DNA from: Pirellulales bacterium
Lineage (GTDB): Bacteria; Planctomycetota; Planctomycetia; Pirellulales; JAICIG01
Reading direction: 5' to 3'
Assembly (NCBI GenBank): GCA_025927475.1
Contig: JAICLL010000001.1
Location: 107,943 to 171,942, forward strand
DNA: 64,000 nt
In this document: in pieces, positions 9,383 to 18,643 of the stretch
Numbering within the stretch: the stretch's first letter is position 1
Layout: every line of letters starts with the position of its first letter
Program-made: the position numbers and the translations under genes
Notes under the pieces: model-generated
Told to the model about the DNA's origin: nothing
Seen by the model: only the letters and a program-made list of their open reading frames with translations
The model's database searches: none

Positions 9383-9621
9383 GGCGATTCTCCCAGAGAG
9401 CGGTGCAGACTACGCACCGGAGGCTTGCAACCGCGGTGCCGAAGCGCGCAATTCAGATGCTTAGAAGCCCTGCGCGTTCGCCGCGAATAGGGAAATTCGT
9501 CGCCAACACACTTTTGCGTCTCAGCGTGATGACGCAGCCCAAGAGCGCTTGACCCGCGCCATCGAAAGACCTAGATTCCAAGGGGTGCTTCAAAGACGTA
9601 AATCCATCCAGGACAAGGCTC

Positions 9622-11907
9622 TTGGCCAATCAGGTTGACCACGGCGGCCAGCTTCCCGCGGCTTGGCAGCGCGAAGTTCGCCGCCAACTTGAAATCGGCG
9701 AAGTCGTGCTGGCTTGGTTCGAGCCCGATCTCGACGTTCAACTTCGGTACGCCAAGGGTTTGGTGGTTGTCACCGATCGCCGAGTGCTGACGGCTATGGG
9801 GGCATCTAGCGAAAGCCGCGAGCCAAGCGACACCCCAATCGGCGAAGGCGCCCGTTGGCGCTCGTGGCCGTTGGATAGCATCACCGAGCTGGACGCGGTC
9901 GATCAGGCGGGCGTGGGCACGCTCGAACTGTTGGCCACCGGCCAGCGGCTGGCGCATTGGCACTATACGCTGGGCCGGTCATCGAACGCCGACCGGCTGG
10001 TGCAGCAATTTACTACCGTGCGGCGCGGGGCACTCAGCGGGCGGTTGGAAGGCGTCCTGGCCGAGTCGGGCAGGAACTGCTGCACCGAGTGTGGCGCGGA
10101 ACTGCCCGCCGAATCGGTGGCCTGTCCCTTCTGCGTCAGCGGCAAACCGGCGCGGCCCACGCGCTCGCTATTGCGGCTATGGCAGTTTGCTCGACCGCAC
10201 GCGCCCACGGTGGTTCTGGGCTTTGCACTGGCTTTGACGGGCACTGCCGCCAGCCTTGTGCCGCCCTATCTCACCATGCCGCTGCTCGACCGCGTGCTCA
10301 TTCCCTATCAGGAAGGCAAAACCGATCGCTTCGACCTGGTGCCTTGGTATTTGGGCGGGTTGTTCGCCGCCGCGCTGTTGGCCTGGGTGTTGAACTGGGC
10401 GCGCACCTACGTGCTGGCCTGGGTGTTCGAGCGGATCAGTGCCGACCTGCGCACGCACACCTATGCCCATTTGCAGCGGCTTTCGCTGGAATATTTCGGC
10501 GGCCAGCGCACCGGCGATCTGATGGCCCGCGTCAGCACCGACACTGAGCGGATCTGCAATTTCCTGTCGCTCAATCTGCTCGACTTCGGCACCGACGTGT
10601 TGATGATGCTCATGACCGCCGGCATCTTATTGTGGATCAATCCCTGGCTGGCGCTGGTCACGCTGCTGCCCTTCCCGATGCTTGGCTGGCTGGTGATGCA
10701 CGTGCGCGAGCGGCTGCGCAAAGGCTTTTTGGAAGCGGGCCGCGTGTGGGGCGACATGACCAGCGTGCTGGCCGACACCATTCCCGGCATCCGAGTGGTC
10801 AAGGCGTTTGCCCAAGAGCGGCGTGAAATTGACCGCTTTCGCACGAGCAACGATCAGGTGCTGGCGGCCAACGATCGGGTGAACCGGGTATGGTCGTTTT
10901 TCGGGCCCGTGGTCACGCTCTCGACCGAGTTGGGGCTGTTGGTCATTTGGGGCTTCGGCGCTTGGAAGATTTACCATGGCGAGATCAAGGTGGGCATGCT
11001 CACCGCGTTCATCGCCTACATGGCGCGGTTCTACGCTCGGCTCGACTCGATGAGCCGCATGGTGGCGGCGGTCCAGCGGGCCGCGGCCAGCTCGCAACGT
11101 ATCTTTGAGATCCTCGATCAGGTTCCCACCGTGCGCGAGCCACCCCATCCCCGGCATCCGGGGCGCTTGCAGGGCGAAATTGAGCTGCGGGGCGTCGGCT
11201 TTCAGTATGGCAGCCGCCCGGTGCTCTCCGAGGTGAACCTGTTAATTCGGCCCGGCGAGATGGTGGGGCTGGTCGGCGCCAGCGGGTCGGGCAAAAGCAC
11301 GCTGGTCAACCTGGTCTGCCGCTTTTACGACGTGAACGAAGGCTCGGTCCGCGCCGATGGCCACGACATCCGCCAACTGGCGCTGGAAGAATATCGCCGG
11401 CATATCGGCATTGTGTTGCAAGAGCCGTTTTTGTTTTATGGCACGATTGCCGAAAACATCGCCTATGGGCGGCCCGATGCCCCAGCCGAGGAAATCATCG
11501 CCGCGGCCCGCGCGGCCCGCGCGCATGAGTTTATTCTGCGGCTGCCCGACGGCTACGATTCGATTGTCGGCGAGCGCGGCCAAAAGCTTTCCGGCGGCGA
11601 ACGGCAGCGGATTTCGATTGCCCGTGCCTTGCTGATTGATCCTCGGATTCTGATCCTCGACGAGGCTACCTCGGCCGTTGACACCGAGACCGAGCGTGAA
11701 ATTCAACTGGCCTTAGACAACCTGATTCGCGGGCGCACGACGATTGCCATTGCCCATCGCCTCAGCACCTTGCGGCGGGCCGATCGGATTGTGGTGCTCG
11801 AACATGGCAAAATCGTCGAAATCGGGCAGCACGACGAGCTGCTCAGCCGGCAAGGGTCGTATGCTCGGCTGCATCGGGCGCAACTGGAATTGGCCGGAGA
11901 GTTATAA
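9622..11907 (+). CDS. ABC exporter (fused membrane and ATPase domains) with N-terminal regulatory domain and zinc ribbon
   Basis: A 761-residue half-transporter. Residues 1-150 form a PH/YokE-like domain (KGLVVVTDRRVL). A zinc ribbon follows at about 152-172 (CCTEC...CPFC). Next is a six-helix ABC exporter membrane domain (about 190-500), then an ATPase with Walker A GASGSGKST near 550, signature LSGGERQR near 655 and Walker B RILILDEATSAVD. The start is TTG at 9622, because the first in-frame ATG (9796) would cut the N-terminal domain. The next gene encodes DUF1854. An exporter of this architecture paired with DUF1854 is known next to cyanophycin genes in proteobacteria, but no cyanophycin gene is in this window. 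Substrate unknown. Confidence 0.88.
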   Translation: MANQVDHGGQLPAAWQREVRRQLEIGEVVLAWFEPDLDVQLRYAKGLVVVTDRRVLTAMGASSESREPSDTPIGEGARWRSWPLDSITELDAVDQAGVGTLELLATGQRLAHWHYTLGRSSNADRLVQQFTTVRRGALSGRLEGVLAESGRNCCTECGAELPAESVACPFCVSGKPARPTRSLLRLWQFARPHAPTVVLGFALALTGTAASLVPPYLTMPLLDRVLIPYQEGKTDRFDLVPWYLGGLFAAALLAWVLNWARTYVLAWVFERISADLRTHTYAHLQRLSLEYFGGQRTGDLMARVSTDTERICNFLSLNLLDFGTDVLMMLMTAGILLWINPWLALVTLLPFPMLGWLVMHVRERLRKGFLEAGRVWGDMTSVLADTIPGIRVVKAFAQERREIDRFRTSNDQVLAANDRVNRVWSFFGPVVTLSTELGLLVIWGFGAWKIYHGEIKVGMLTAFIAYMARFYARLDSMSRMVAAVQRAAASSQRIFEILDQVPTVREPPHPRHPGRLQGEIELRGVGFQYGSRPVLSEVNLLIRPGEMVGLVGASGSGKSTLVNLVCRFYDVNEGSVRADGHDIRQLALEEYRRHIGIVLQEPFLFYGTIAENIAYGRPDAPAEEIIAAARAARAHEFILRLPDGYDSIVGERGQKLSGGERQRISIARALLIDPRILILDEATSAVDTETEREIQLALDNLIRGRTTIAIAHRLSTLRRADRIVVLEHGKIVEIGQHDELLSRQGSYARLHRAQLELAGEL

Positions 11908-11956
11908 CCGCGGAAGTACGGTGGGCCGGGGGAAGCCAGTCCATTAGAGGCGCCGA

Positions 11957-12010
11957 GGCCCCGGCTCGCGCCGACCGGGGCATCGCTGAGGCTTTGCCCC
12001 ACCCACCGGG
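11957..12010 (-). repeat. dispersed repeat family A, copy 4
   Basis: Between the ABC exporter and the DUF1854 gene. On the minus strand it carries GGTGGGTGGGGCAAAGCC then a CGATGCCCCGG end followed by a GCCCCGGC-type tail, a diverged version of the family A core. It splits two genes that are expected to be co-expressed. Confidence 0.65.
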
Positions 12011-12075
12011 TATTGCCGAGGCTCGATCATCAAATGGGTTCACTGCTTGCGCAAGCCAAAAGAGTTGAAAGCACC

Positions 12076-12573
12076 ATGACCGTTCCGACGCACGACGCCC
12101 CGCAACAACCAGCCGATTGCGATCTGAGCCAAGACGTCTGGGGGCGGCTGGTTTTCACCGACTCCTCGGGCAGGCAGCACGTGGGCGTGGCGCCGGTGCG
12201 GGCGTTTCCCATCACCGATCCCAAGCATTGGGTTTCTATTTGCGACGCGCACGGGGCCGAATTGGCCTGCTTTGCCGACCTGGCGACGTTGTCGCCGCCC
12301 ATGCGTGAGCTGATCGAGGCCGAACTATCGCGGCGCGATTTCATTCCGGCCATCAAGCGAATTGTGAAGATCGCCTCGACCGTCGAGCCGACCGAATGGA
12401 TTGTCGAAACCGATCGCGGCACGACTTCCTTCATGCTCGAAAGCGACGAACACGTGCGGCGTTTGGGCGCGCACCAGGCGACGGTCACCGATTCGCACGG
12501 CATGCGCTATCTGATTGCCGATCTGCGCGCCCTCGACCCCGCCAGCCGCCGGATGCTCGAGCGATACCTTTAG
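12076..12573 (+). CDS. DUF1854 family protein, partner of the upstream ABC exporter
   Basis: A 165-residue soluble protein. Conserved DUF1854 features are visible: a G/VAPVRAFPITDP-type segment near residue 40, WVSICDAHGAELAC, a LSRRDFIPAIKRI segment, and EWIVETDRGTTSFML. It follows the fused ABC exporter on the same strand and probably binds or regulates it. I chose the ATG at 12076 (MTVPTHDAPQQ); earlier in-frame starts at 12013 and 12034 lie in or next to repeat-derived sequence. No enzymatic motif is seen. Confidence 0.82.
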   Translation: MTVPTHDAPQQPADCDLSQDVWGRLVFTDSSGRQHVGVAPVRAFPITDPKHWVSICDAHGAELACFADLATLSPPMRELIEAELSRRDFIPAIKRIVKIASTVEPTEWIVETDRGTTSFMLESDEHVRRLGAHQATVTDSHGMRYLIADLRALDPASRRMLERYL

Positions 12574-12677
12574 CGCGCTTCGTATCGACGGGGCAAGTAT
12601 TGGCGTTGGCTTCGCGGCCGGGTTAAAATGGCGAAACCAACCCATCGCAATCATCCTGCTCGCGATCACACCTGGCC

Positions 12678-12917
12678 ATGACCATCGAAGAAATACGCAA
12701 GTTTTACGATGCGCAACCCTTTCATCCCTTCGTGCTGCACATCGCCGACGGGCGGGAGATCCCGGTGCATGGCCGCGGGTTCATGGCGTCTGCCCCGAAA
12801 GGGCGCACGATTCACGTCTACCAACCGGACGGCGTATCTGATCACATCGACTTGCTGTTGGTGACCGGCATCGAAGTGCGCCCCGCGACCAACGGCGCCC
12901 GACGGCGAAAACGGTAG
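12678..12917 (+). CDS. small conserved protein of unknown function
   Basis: A 79-residue protein starting MTIEEIRKFYDAQPFHPFVL, then HIADGREIPV, with a basic C-terminus (GARRRKR). Short proteins of this pattern (xIxxFYxAxPFxPFxxHxADGR) occur in many copies in planctomycete genomes. No catalytic motif, signal peptide or membrane segment is visible. It lies 5 bases before the DUF1653-type small gene and is probably co-transcribed with it. The function is unknown; a DNA-binding or toxin-antitoxin role would be speculation. Confidence 0.7.
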   Translation: MTIEEIRKFYDAQPFHPFVLHIADGREIPVHGRGFMASAPKGRTIHVYQPDGVSDHIDLLLVTGIEVRPATNGARRRKR

Positions 12918-12921
12918 GTTG

Positions 12922-13098
12922 ATGAACACAGTCCAACCAGGCCGATATCGGCATTACAAGGGCAGGGGCTACGTCGTCGTCGGTGTCGCTCGGCATAGCG
13001 AGACGGAGGAAGAACTCGTCGTCTATCGCCAAGACTACGGCGACCATGCCTTATTTTCCGGTCCATTCCATTGCTGTGGTGCCCCCGTCGTGCGATAA
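12922..13098 (+). CDS. DUF1653 domain small protein
   Basis: A 58-residue frame from ATG 12922 to TAA 13096-13098. The sequence GRYRHYKGRGYVVVGVARHS followed by ETEEELVVYR and YGDHALF matches the DUF1653 core (YRHYKG, GVARHSET, EELVVY). The usual C-terminal WVRPxxMF segment is replaced by SGPFHCCGAPVVR, so the protein may be shortened or frame-shifted at its end. DUF1653 proteins are small, beta-rich and of unknown function. It starts 5 bases after the preceding small gene. Confidence 0.72.
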   Translation: MNTVQPGRYRHYKGRGYVVVGVARHSETEEELVVYRQDYGDHALFSGPFHCCGAPVVR

Positions 13099-13159
13099 TT
13101 CGCGGGTTCAGGCTGGCGGTATCTCTTCGCAATCGCCTCGGTAACTCGGAGTTACGCAG

Positions 13160-14005
13160 ATGTTTCATCGTCGAACCGCGCGAGCTCTCGCGTTGGCAAT
13201 TCTCTTGGTCGGTAGCGCGGCCAGCGCGGGCGAAGGTTCCGAAGCGCCCAAAGCCGATCGAGCCGTGAAGGCCAGGCTCGAAATGATGCAAGAAGTCATT
13301 GACGATTTCCAGGTGCGCTCAGCTCAAATCGAATCGCCCGCGGCGCTGAGATTTCGCCAGCACCCGCTCTTGCGCTATAACGATCAGACTCGGCCAGGCG
13401 CTGGCGGCGCACAGGCGCTGCTCGATGCCACGGCTTGGCGTTTGGGCGAACACGGCCGCCCGCTGGCAGTTGTTACGCTCGAAGTTTATCCGGACAGTGA
13501 AAAAACAGCGGTGATGACCTACGAAATGGTTTCGCTCTCGCCCTTAGCGTTCGAGATGAAAAACTCGCGCGGCGTGGTCTGGACTCCTTCGAGCACCGAG
13601 TTGGCGATGGCGCCGCTGGCGAAGGCACTGGAACCCGCCGACTCGAAGCGGGCGCGGCTGGTGCAGATGCGCCAGCTCGCTCGCCGCTTTACGGTGCAGG
13701 CCGAATGGCGCGGCGAAAAAACCGAATGCCGTCTGTTAGCGCAGCCGATCGATCGCTACGACGACGAGGCGGCAGGCATCTTAGATGGGGCCGCTTTTGT
13801 CTTCGCCAATGGCACCAATCCCGAGATGGGCTTGCTTGTAGAGTGTTCAGACAAGAGCTGGTCGTATGGCGTTTTCCGCCTGACTGCGGCGACGCTTTTC
13901 GCGCAACTCGACGGCAAATCGCTCAACCTGCCCTCCAAGGGAGCGGAAAGTCCCGTCGAGGCGCCAACCACTGGCACGCGGCATTCGATTGATTTGCCGG
14001 AATGA
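13160..14005 (+). CDS. secreted protein of unknown function
   Basis: A 281-residue protein with a clear signal peptide (MFHRRTARALALAILLVGSA then ASA). The mature part contains EVIDDFQVRS, LLRYNDQTRPGAGG and VTLEVYPDSEKTAV, followed by about 100 residues with no recognised motif. It resembles planctomycete exported proteins of no assigned domain. No haem, metal or catalytic signature is visible. Transcription probably continues into the iron-permease-like gene, 98 bases downstream. Confidence 0.7.
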   Translation: MFHRRTARALALAILLVGSAASAGEGSEAPKADRAVKARLEMMQEVIDDFQVRSAQIESPAALRFRQHPLLRYNDQTRPGAGGAQALLDATAWRLGEHGRPLAVVTLEVYPDSEKTAVMTYEMVSLSPLAFEMKNSRGVVWTPSSTELAMAPLAKALEPADSKRARLVQMRQLARRFTVQAEWRGEKTECRLLAQPIDRYDDEAAGILDGAAFVFANGTNPEMGLLVECSDKSWSYGVFRLTAATLFAQLDGKSLNLPSKGAESPVEAPTTGTRHSIDLPE

Positions 14006-14103
14006 AAAACTTTGTCGCACATCGTGGTGGACCAAGACGGATGCAGACAGGAATCGCTCCGGCGTGACGTTGTTGGCACCGGCTTTGCGTGCTGCTGTCG
14101 GGC

Positions 14104-14514
14104 ATGGAAGCGGCCCCGCCCTCAATTCGTGACGCCTTCCGAAAATTCGCCCGTCGCACGGCCAACATCAGCGGCACCCCGTGGTGTTTCATGGCTGCCG
14201 CGTCTACAATCGCAATTTGGGCGATGCTCGGGCCACGGTTCGGCTATTCCGACACCTGGCAGTTGGTCATCAACACCGGTACGTCGCTGGTTACGTTTCT
14301 GATGGTGTTTTTGATCCAGAACACGCAAAACCGCGATGCGCGTGAGATCCACATTAAGCTCGATGAGCTCTTGCGAGCCATCGCCGAGGCGCGTACCGGA
14401 CTGGTCGACCTCGAGGAACTGTCGGACGAGCAGTTAGGCAAATTGCAGCGCGAGTTTCAACGGCTATGCAGCGACCGCCATTTGGAATTGCCGTTCAGCT
14501 TGGATCAGAAATAA
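14104..14514 (+). CDS. low-affinity iron permease family protein
   Basis: A 136-residue membrane protein. Two hydrophobic helices are visible (FMAAASTIAIWAMLGP and LVINTGTSLVTFLMVFLIQN), followed by the family hallmark NTQNRDAREIHIKLDEL and a helical C-terminus. This is the bacterial FET4-like 'low affinity iron permease' domain. Transport activity is unproven for these short bacterial forms. The ATG at 14104 is preferred over the GTG at 14089. Its end lies 20 bases before the next start. Confidence 0.85.
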   Translation: MEAAPPSIRDAFRKFARRTANISGTPWCFMAAASTIAIWAMLGPRFGYSDTWQLVINTGTSLVTFLMVFLIQNTQNRDAREIHIKLDELLRAIAEARTGLVDLEELSDEQLGKLQREFQRLCSDRHLELPFSLDQK

Positions 14515-14534
14515 TTCCGAGCGTAAAGCAACGC

Positions 14535-16994
14535 ATGCGGTTGCCGACTTTGATTGCCACGCTAGTCATGGCCGTCGGGTTTGAACGAGCCCTCGTTGCG
14601 AACGACTCTGAGCCGGCGCTTGCCGTTTCCCCTACCGAGATTACTCTACGCGGCCCGCGCGATCGCGTGCAGCTTGTCCTCACGGCCAGCCTGGCCAACG
14701 ACATCCGCGATGTCACGCGCGAGGCCGTTTGGCAATCGACGAATGAGGCCGTCGTGCGGGTCGATGCGCAAGGCGGGGCAAACGCGGTGGGCGACGGCGC
14801 AGCAGACATTGTCGTGCGCCTCGGCGATCACGCGCTCGCCGTGCCTGCCCTCGTCCGTGGTTGCTCGGCAGCGTCGGCGGTGAGTTTTCGCAATGAGATC
14901 ATTCCGGTTTTGACGAAGGCTGGCTGCAACTCGGGCAAGTGCCACGGCTCGCCCAGCGGCAAAGGCGGGCTGGCGCTTTCGCTGCGCGGATTCGACCCGG
15001 TCAGCGATCATCGGCGGCTCGCGCGCGAGTCGGGCGGGCGGCGGATCGATTTGCTCGCGCCGGGCGAAAGCTTGCTGCTGGCCAAACCGCTGGCCCGTGT
15101 GCCGCACGGAGGCGGTCGGCGATTTGCCGGCGTCGACGATCCGCTGTCGCTGCTGCTGCGCGAGTGGATTGCCGCCGGGGCGCCTTGCGAGGCCAACGAA
15201 TCGGCTCCTCTCTCGCTGGAAGTTTTGCCGAATGAGCGGTGGCTTGAGCCGGCGTCGCGCACGCAGCAGCTTCGGGTGGTGGCAAAATGGGCCGATGGAT
15301 TATCGCGCGACGTGACGCACCTGGCCCTCTTCACCGCCAGTCCCGAAGGCGTCGCCGAGGTGACCACCGGCGGCCTGGTCAAACGCCTGCCTGATGACAA
15401 ATCAAGTACCGAGGTGACCGTGGCCGCGGTGTTTGGCGAGTTGCAGGCTGTCGGCCGTATTGTGTTTTTGCGCTCGGCCGAAGGTTTTGCCTGGCCCAAT
15501 CCGTCCGAAAACAACGAGATCGACCGTTTGGCACTCGCCCGGCTGCGGCGGCTGCGCATCGCCCCCGTCGAACTGAGCGACGACGCCACCTTCTTGCGCC
15601 GTGCGTGGCTCGATGTGTGCGGTGTGCCGCCGCCGCCCGACGAAGTTCGCCGCTTCCTCAGTGACACTTCTTCAGACAAGCGCGCGCGGCTGATTGACGC
15701 TTTACTTGAGCGTCCCGAGTACGCGGCCTGCTGGGCCATGCGCTGGGCCGACCGGCTTGGTTGCAATCAGCGGTTCGTGGGCAAGACGGGGGCAATCAAG
15801 TATCACGCCTGGATTCAACACCAGATGGCTTCCAACGTGCCCGATGATGTCTTCGCGCGGCAGTTGCTCACCGGCTCGGGCGGCAACTACAGCCATCCGC
15901 CGGCGGGGTTTTATCGTTTGCCACGGACACCGCAAGACCGGGCCGAGCAGATTGCCCAAGTGTTTCTGGGCGTGCGCATTGGGTGCGCCCGTTGCCACAA
16001 TCATCCGGGCGAACGCTGGACGCAGGACGATTATTACGGGCTGGCCGCGTTTTTCGCGCGGCTGCGCTACCGCGATGGACCCTTCTTCAATCACATCTAC
16101 GATAAAGAAGAGACGGTGCTGCCGACGCGCAGCGGCGAACTGCGGCATGCCCGTACCGGGGCGATGGTATCGCCGAAGGCGTTGGGATCACCCGCGCCGG
16201 AAATCTCGGCCGAGGAAGACCGCCGCGAAGTGTTTGCCCAGTGGCTGGTGCGGCCCGGCAACTCGTTTTTCGCGCGGGCCGCGGTCAATCGCATTTGGGC
16301 CTGGTTGTTTGGCCGGGGCATTGTCGAGCCGGTCGATGACTTTCGCAGTTCGAACCCGCCGTCACACCCCGAGTTGCTCGATTGGCTGGCCGCCGATTTC
16401 GCCGCGCATGGCTTTGACCGCAAGTATCTGATTCGCGAGATCATGCGCTCGCGGCTTTATCAGCTTGCCTCATCCGGCGACACGCAGGGCGCCGCCGCGG
16501 GCGAGCGCTATTTTGCTCAGGCTGCCGTGCGGTTGCTGGGCGCCGAGCAACTGCTGGACGCCATTGGCCAGGCGACCGGTACGCCCGAAAAATTCGCGGG
16601 CTTTCCCGCCGGTCTGCGGGCAACGGAGCTGCCCGATGGCGAGTATCAGCATCGTTTTCTGACGGCGTTTGGCCGGCCGGCGCGGGCCTTGGCCTGCGCG
16701 TGCGAGCGCGATGGCGACTCGAACCTTGGGCAGGCATTGGAGCTGGTCGGCGGCGAGGGAATCGAAGCCCAGATCCGCTCGCCATCGGGGCGGGTGGCCC
16801 GGCTGTTCGACGCCCGCGCCGACAACACGGCCATCGTCGAAGAGCTGTTTTTGGCCGCCTTGAGCCGCTTGCCGACCGACGACGAGTGCCGAGAGCTAAG
16901 CCAGCGCCTTTCGCAGGCGTCCGACCGCCGTGCCGCGGTCGAAGATTTGCTCTGGGCGTTGATCAATCACCGCGAGTTTCTGTTTCAGCACTGA
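14535..16994 (+). CDS. DUF1549/DUF1553 domain protein with cytochrome-like motif
   Basis: An 819-residue exported protein of a planctomycete-typical class. Order: signal peptide (RLPTLIATLVMAVG), a bacterial Ig-like segment (about 30-115), a cysteine cluster GCNSGKCHGSPSGKGG (about 133), a second Ig-like segment, DUF1549 with CARCHNHPGERWTQDDYYGL, and DUF1553 at the C-terminus (FARAAVNRIWAWLFGRGIVE, RLPTDDEC). These proteins are usually followed by a DUF1501 partner; none is present here. The CARCH site could bind haem c. The ATG at 14535 was chosen because the signal peptide starts there. The biochemical role is unknown. Confidence 0.88.
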   Translation: MRLPTLIATLVMAVGFERALVANDSEPALAVSPTEITLRGPRDRVQLVLTASLANDIRDVTREAVWQSTNEAVVRVDAQGGANAVGDGAADIVVRLGDHALAVPALVRGCSAASAVSFRNEIIPVLTKAGCNSGKCHGSPSGKGGLALSLRGFDPVSDHRRLARESGGRRIDLLAPGESLLLAKPLARVPHGGGRRFAGVDDPLSLLLREWIAAGAPCEANESAPLSLEVLPNERWLEPASRTQQLRVVAKWADGLSRDVTHLALFTASPEGVAEVTTGGLVKRLPDDKSSTEVTVAAVFGELQAVGRIVFLRSAEGFAWPNPSENNEIDRLALARLRRLRIAPVELSDDATFLRRAWLDVCGVPPPPDEVRRFLSDTSSDKRARLIDALLERPEYAACWAMRWADRLGCNQRFVGKTGAIKYHAWIQHQMASNVPDDVFARQLLTGSGGNYSHPPAGFYRLPRTPQDRAEQIAQVFLGVRIGCARCHNHPGERWTQDDYYGLAAFFARLRYRDGPFFNHIYDKEETVLPTRSGELRHARTGAMVSPKALGSPAPEISAEEDRREVFAQWLVRPGNSFFARAAVNRIWAWLFGRGIVEPVDDFRSSNPPSHPELLDWLAADFAAHGFDRKYLIREIMRSRLYQLASSGDTQGAAAGERYFAQAAVRLLGAEQLLDAIGQATGTPEKFAGFPAGLRATELPDGEYQHRFLTAFGRPARALACACERDGDSNLGQALELVGGEGIEAQIRSPSGRVARLFDARADNTAIVEELFLAALSRLPTDDECRELSQRLSQASDRRAAVEDLLWALINHREFLFQH

Positions 16995-17070
16995 GTCAAT
17001 CGAAATCGGTAGTTCGCACGCTCGAGGTCGGTAAAGAATGGACTCCATGCCGTTCCGTGGTCTTTTTTAC

Positions 17071-17126
17071 CGCTGGTGGCTGGGGCAGAGGCTTACCGAT
17101 GCCCCGGCCCCGATCAGCCGGGGCAT
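17071..17126 (+). repeat. dispersed repeat family A, copy 5, with perfect hairpin
   Basis: The core CTGGTGGCTGGGGCAGAGGC at 17073-17092 runs into a perfect 10-base stem, ATGCCCCGGC (17099-17108) and GCCGGGGCAT (17117-17126), with an 8-base loop. It lies between the DUF1553 gene and rimO. No U-tract follows. Confidence 0.8.
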
Positions 17127-17242
17127 TTGCCGACCTTGTTCGTCAAAACCGATTTGGCCCGGGCCGAATCTTCGCCCGTTTCCTGCGGCGGGCCAATTGA
17201 GTACGATGAACAGTCCGCACCTTACGAACCCGGAGCACCACC

Positions 17243-18625
17243 TTGGCGACCGTCGCCCCACCACCCCCATCGACGCAAATCAAAGGCAGCTATGCCTTTG
17301 TCAGCCTTGGCTGCCCCAAAAACCTGGTGGATAGCGAGCGGATGCTCGGGCTTTTGCACCTGGACGGCTACCAGTTGGTCAGCGAACCGGAGGGATCTGA
17401 TTTCGTCGTGGTCAATACCTGCGGCTTTATTGAGCGGGCGCGCGAGGAATCGTTCGCCGCCATCCACGAGATGCTCGATCTCAAGCGTCGCGGCGGCACC
17501 AAAGGCGTGATTGTCTCGGGCTGCCTGGCTGAACGAGACAAAGAAGCCCTGCTTGACCGCTGCCCTGACATTGATCAACTGGTGGGCGTTTTTGCCCGTG
17601 AGCAGGTGACCAAGGTGGCCGACCGGCTGCTGGGCGGGCTGCACGAGCAGCGGACCGTGTTTCAGCCGGCGCCCTCGCGGCCTCTGCCCGATGTGGCGAG
17701 GCTACGAATCACGCCGCGGCACTTCGCATTCTTGAAGATTTCCGAAGGATGCGACCGGCTCTGCACGTTCTGCGCGATCCCCAAAATGCGCGGCAAGCAC
17801 GCCAGCAAGCCGATCGAAGAAGTGGTGGCCGAGGCGCGCGAATTGGTGGCCGACGGCGTGCGCGAGCTGAACATCGTGGCCCAAGACACCACGTATTACG
17901 GCCTCGACCTGTATGGCCGGCCGCGGCTGGCGGAGCTATTGAGCGAGTTGGATCGCATCAATGGCCTCGACTGGATTCGCGTGATGTACCTCTACCCGAT
18001 GTATTTCAGCGACGAACTGATCGACGTGCTGGCAAGCGGGCGGGCGATCATCCCCTATCTCGACATTCCCTTGCAGCACATCAACGACACCATGCTGCGG
18101 CGGATGCAGCGCCGGGTGAACCGCACCGATACCGAAGCGTTGCTAGGCAAGCTGCGGCGCGCGATTCCCGAACTGGTATTGCGGACCACGTTCATCACCG
18201 GTTTTCCGGGCGAGACCGAAGCGCAATTCGAAGAGTTGGTCGATTTTGTGCGCGAGCAGCATTTCGAGCGGCTGGGAGTGTTCACGTATTCTTACGAGGC
18301 CGACACGCCGTCGGCCCGTCTGCCGGACCACGTGGACGAAACGATTAAGCAGGCGCGGCGCGAGCGGCTGATGGCGGTGCAGCAAGAGATTGCGTTCGCC
18401 TGGAACGAGCGGCAGCTTGGCCGACGGCTTGACGTGCTCATCGACCGGCCGGTGCCCGACGAGCCGCAGGCCTGGATCGGCCGCAGCTTTGCCGATGCCC
18501 CCGATGTGGACGGCGTGGTTTATGTTACCGGACGCAAGCTGCGCGCCGGGCAAAACGTGCCGTGCGAGATTGTCGCGTCGCAAGACTACGACCTGGTGGC
18601 CGCCGCGGTCGGTAAGCCACGATAA
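17243..18625 (+). CDS. rimO: ribosomal protein S12 methylthiotransferase RimO
   Basis: A 460-residue radical-SAM enzyme that adds a methylthio group to an aspartate of ribosomal protein S12. The N-terminal UPF0004 domain carries [18 protein letters not shown] and SGCLAER, whose cysteines bind the auxiliary cluster. The radical-SAM motif is [11 protein letters not shown] near residue 169, followed by the TRAM domain at the C-terminus. SLGCPKNxVDSE separates RimO from MiaB. The start is TTG at 17243; GGAG at 17231-17234 sits at proper spacing, and no ATG lies near. The gene ends 18 bases before pgsA. Confidence 0.95.
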   Translation: MATVAPPPPSTQIKGSYAFVSLGCPKNLVDSERMLGLLHLDGYQLVSEPEGSDFVVVNTCGFIERAREESFAAIHEMLDLKRRGGTKGVIVSGCLAERDKEALLDRCPDIDQLVGVFAREQVTKVADRLLGGLHEQRTVFQPAPSRPLPDVARLRITPRHFAFLKISEGCDRLCTFCAIPKMRGKHASKPIEEVVAEARELVADGVRELNIVAQDTTYYGLDLYGRPRLAELLSELDRINGLDWIRVMYLYPMYFSDELIDVLASGRAIIPYLDIPLQHINDTMLRRMQRRVNRTDTEALLGKLRRAIPELVLRTTFITGFPGETEAQFEELVDFVREQHFERLGVFTYSYEADTPSARLPDHVDETIKQARRERLMAVQQEIAFAWNERQLGRRLDVLIDRPVPDEPQAWIGRSFADAPDVDGVVYVTGRKLRAGQNVPCEIVASQDYDLVAAAVGKPR

Positions 18626-18643
18626 CCTACAAAGGCCCCGCCC

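Noticed and set aside
14535..16994. Expected DUF1501 partner next to the DUF1549/DUF1553 gene
   Set aside because: Both flanks were examined; the neighbours are an iron-permease-like gene and rimO, so no partner is annotated.
17099..17126. Perfect hairpin considered as a rho-independent terminator of the DUF1553 gene
   Set aside because: No run of U follows the stem, and the hairpin belongs to repeat family A; kept as a repeat only.
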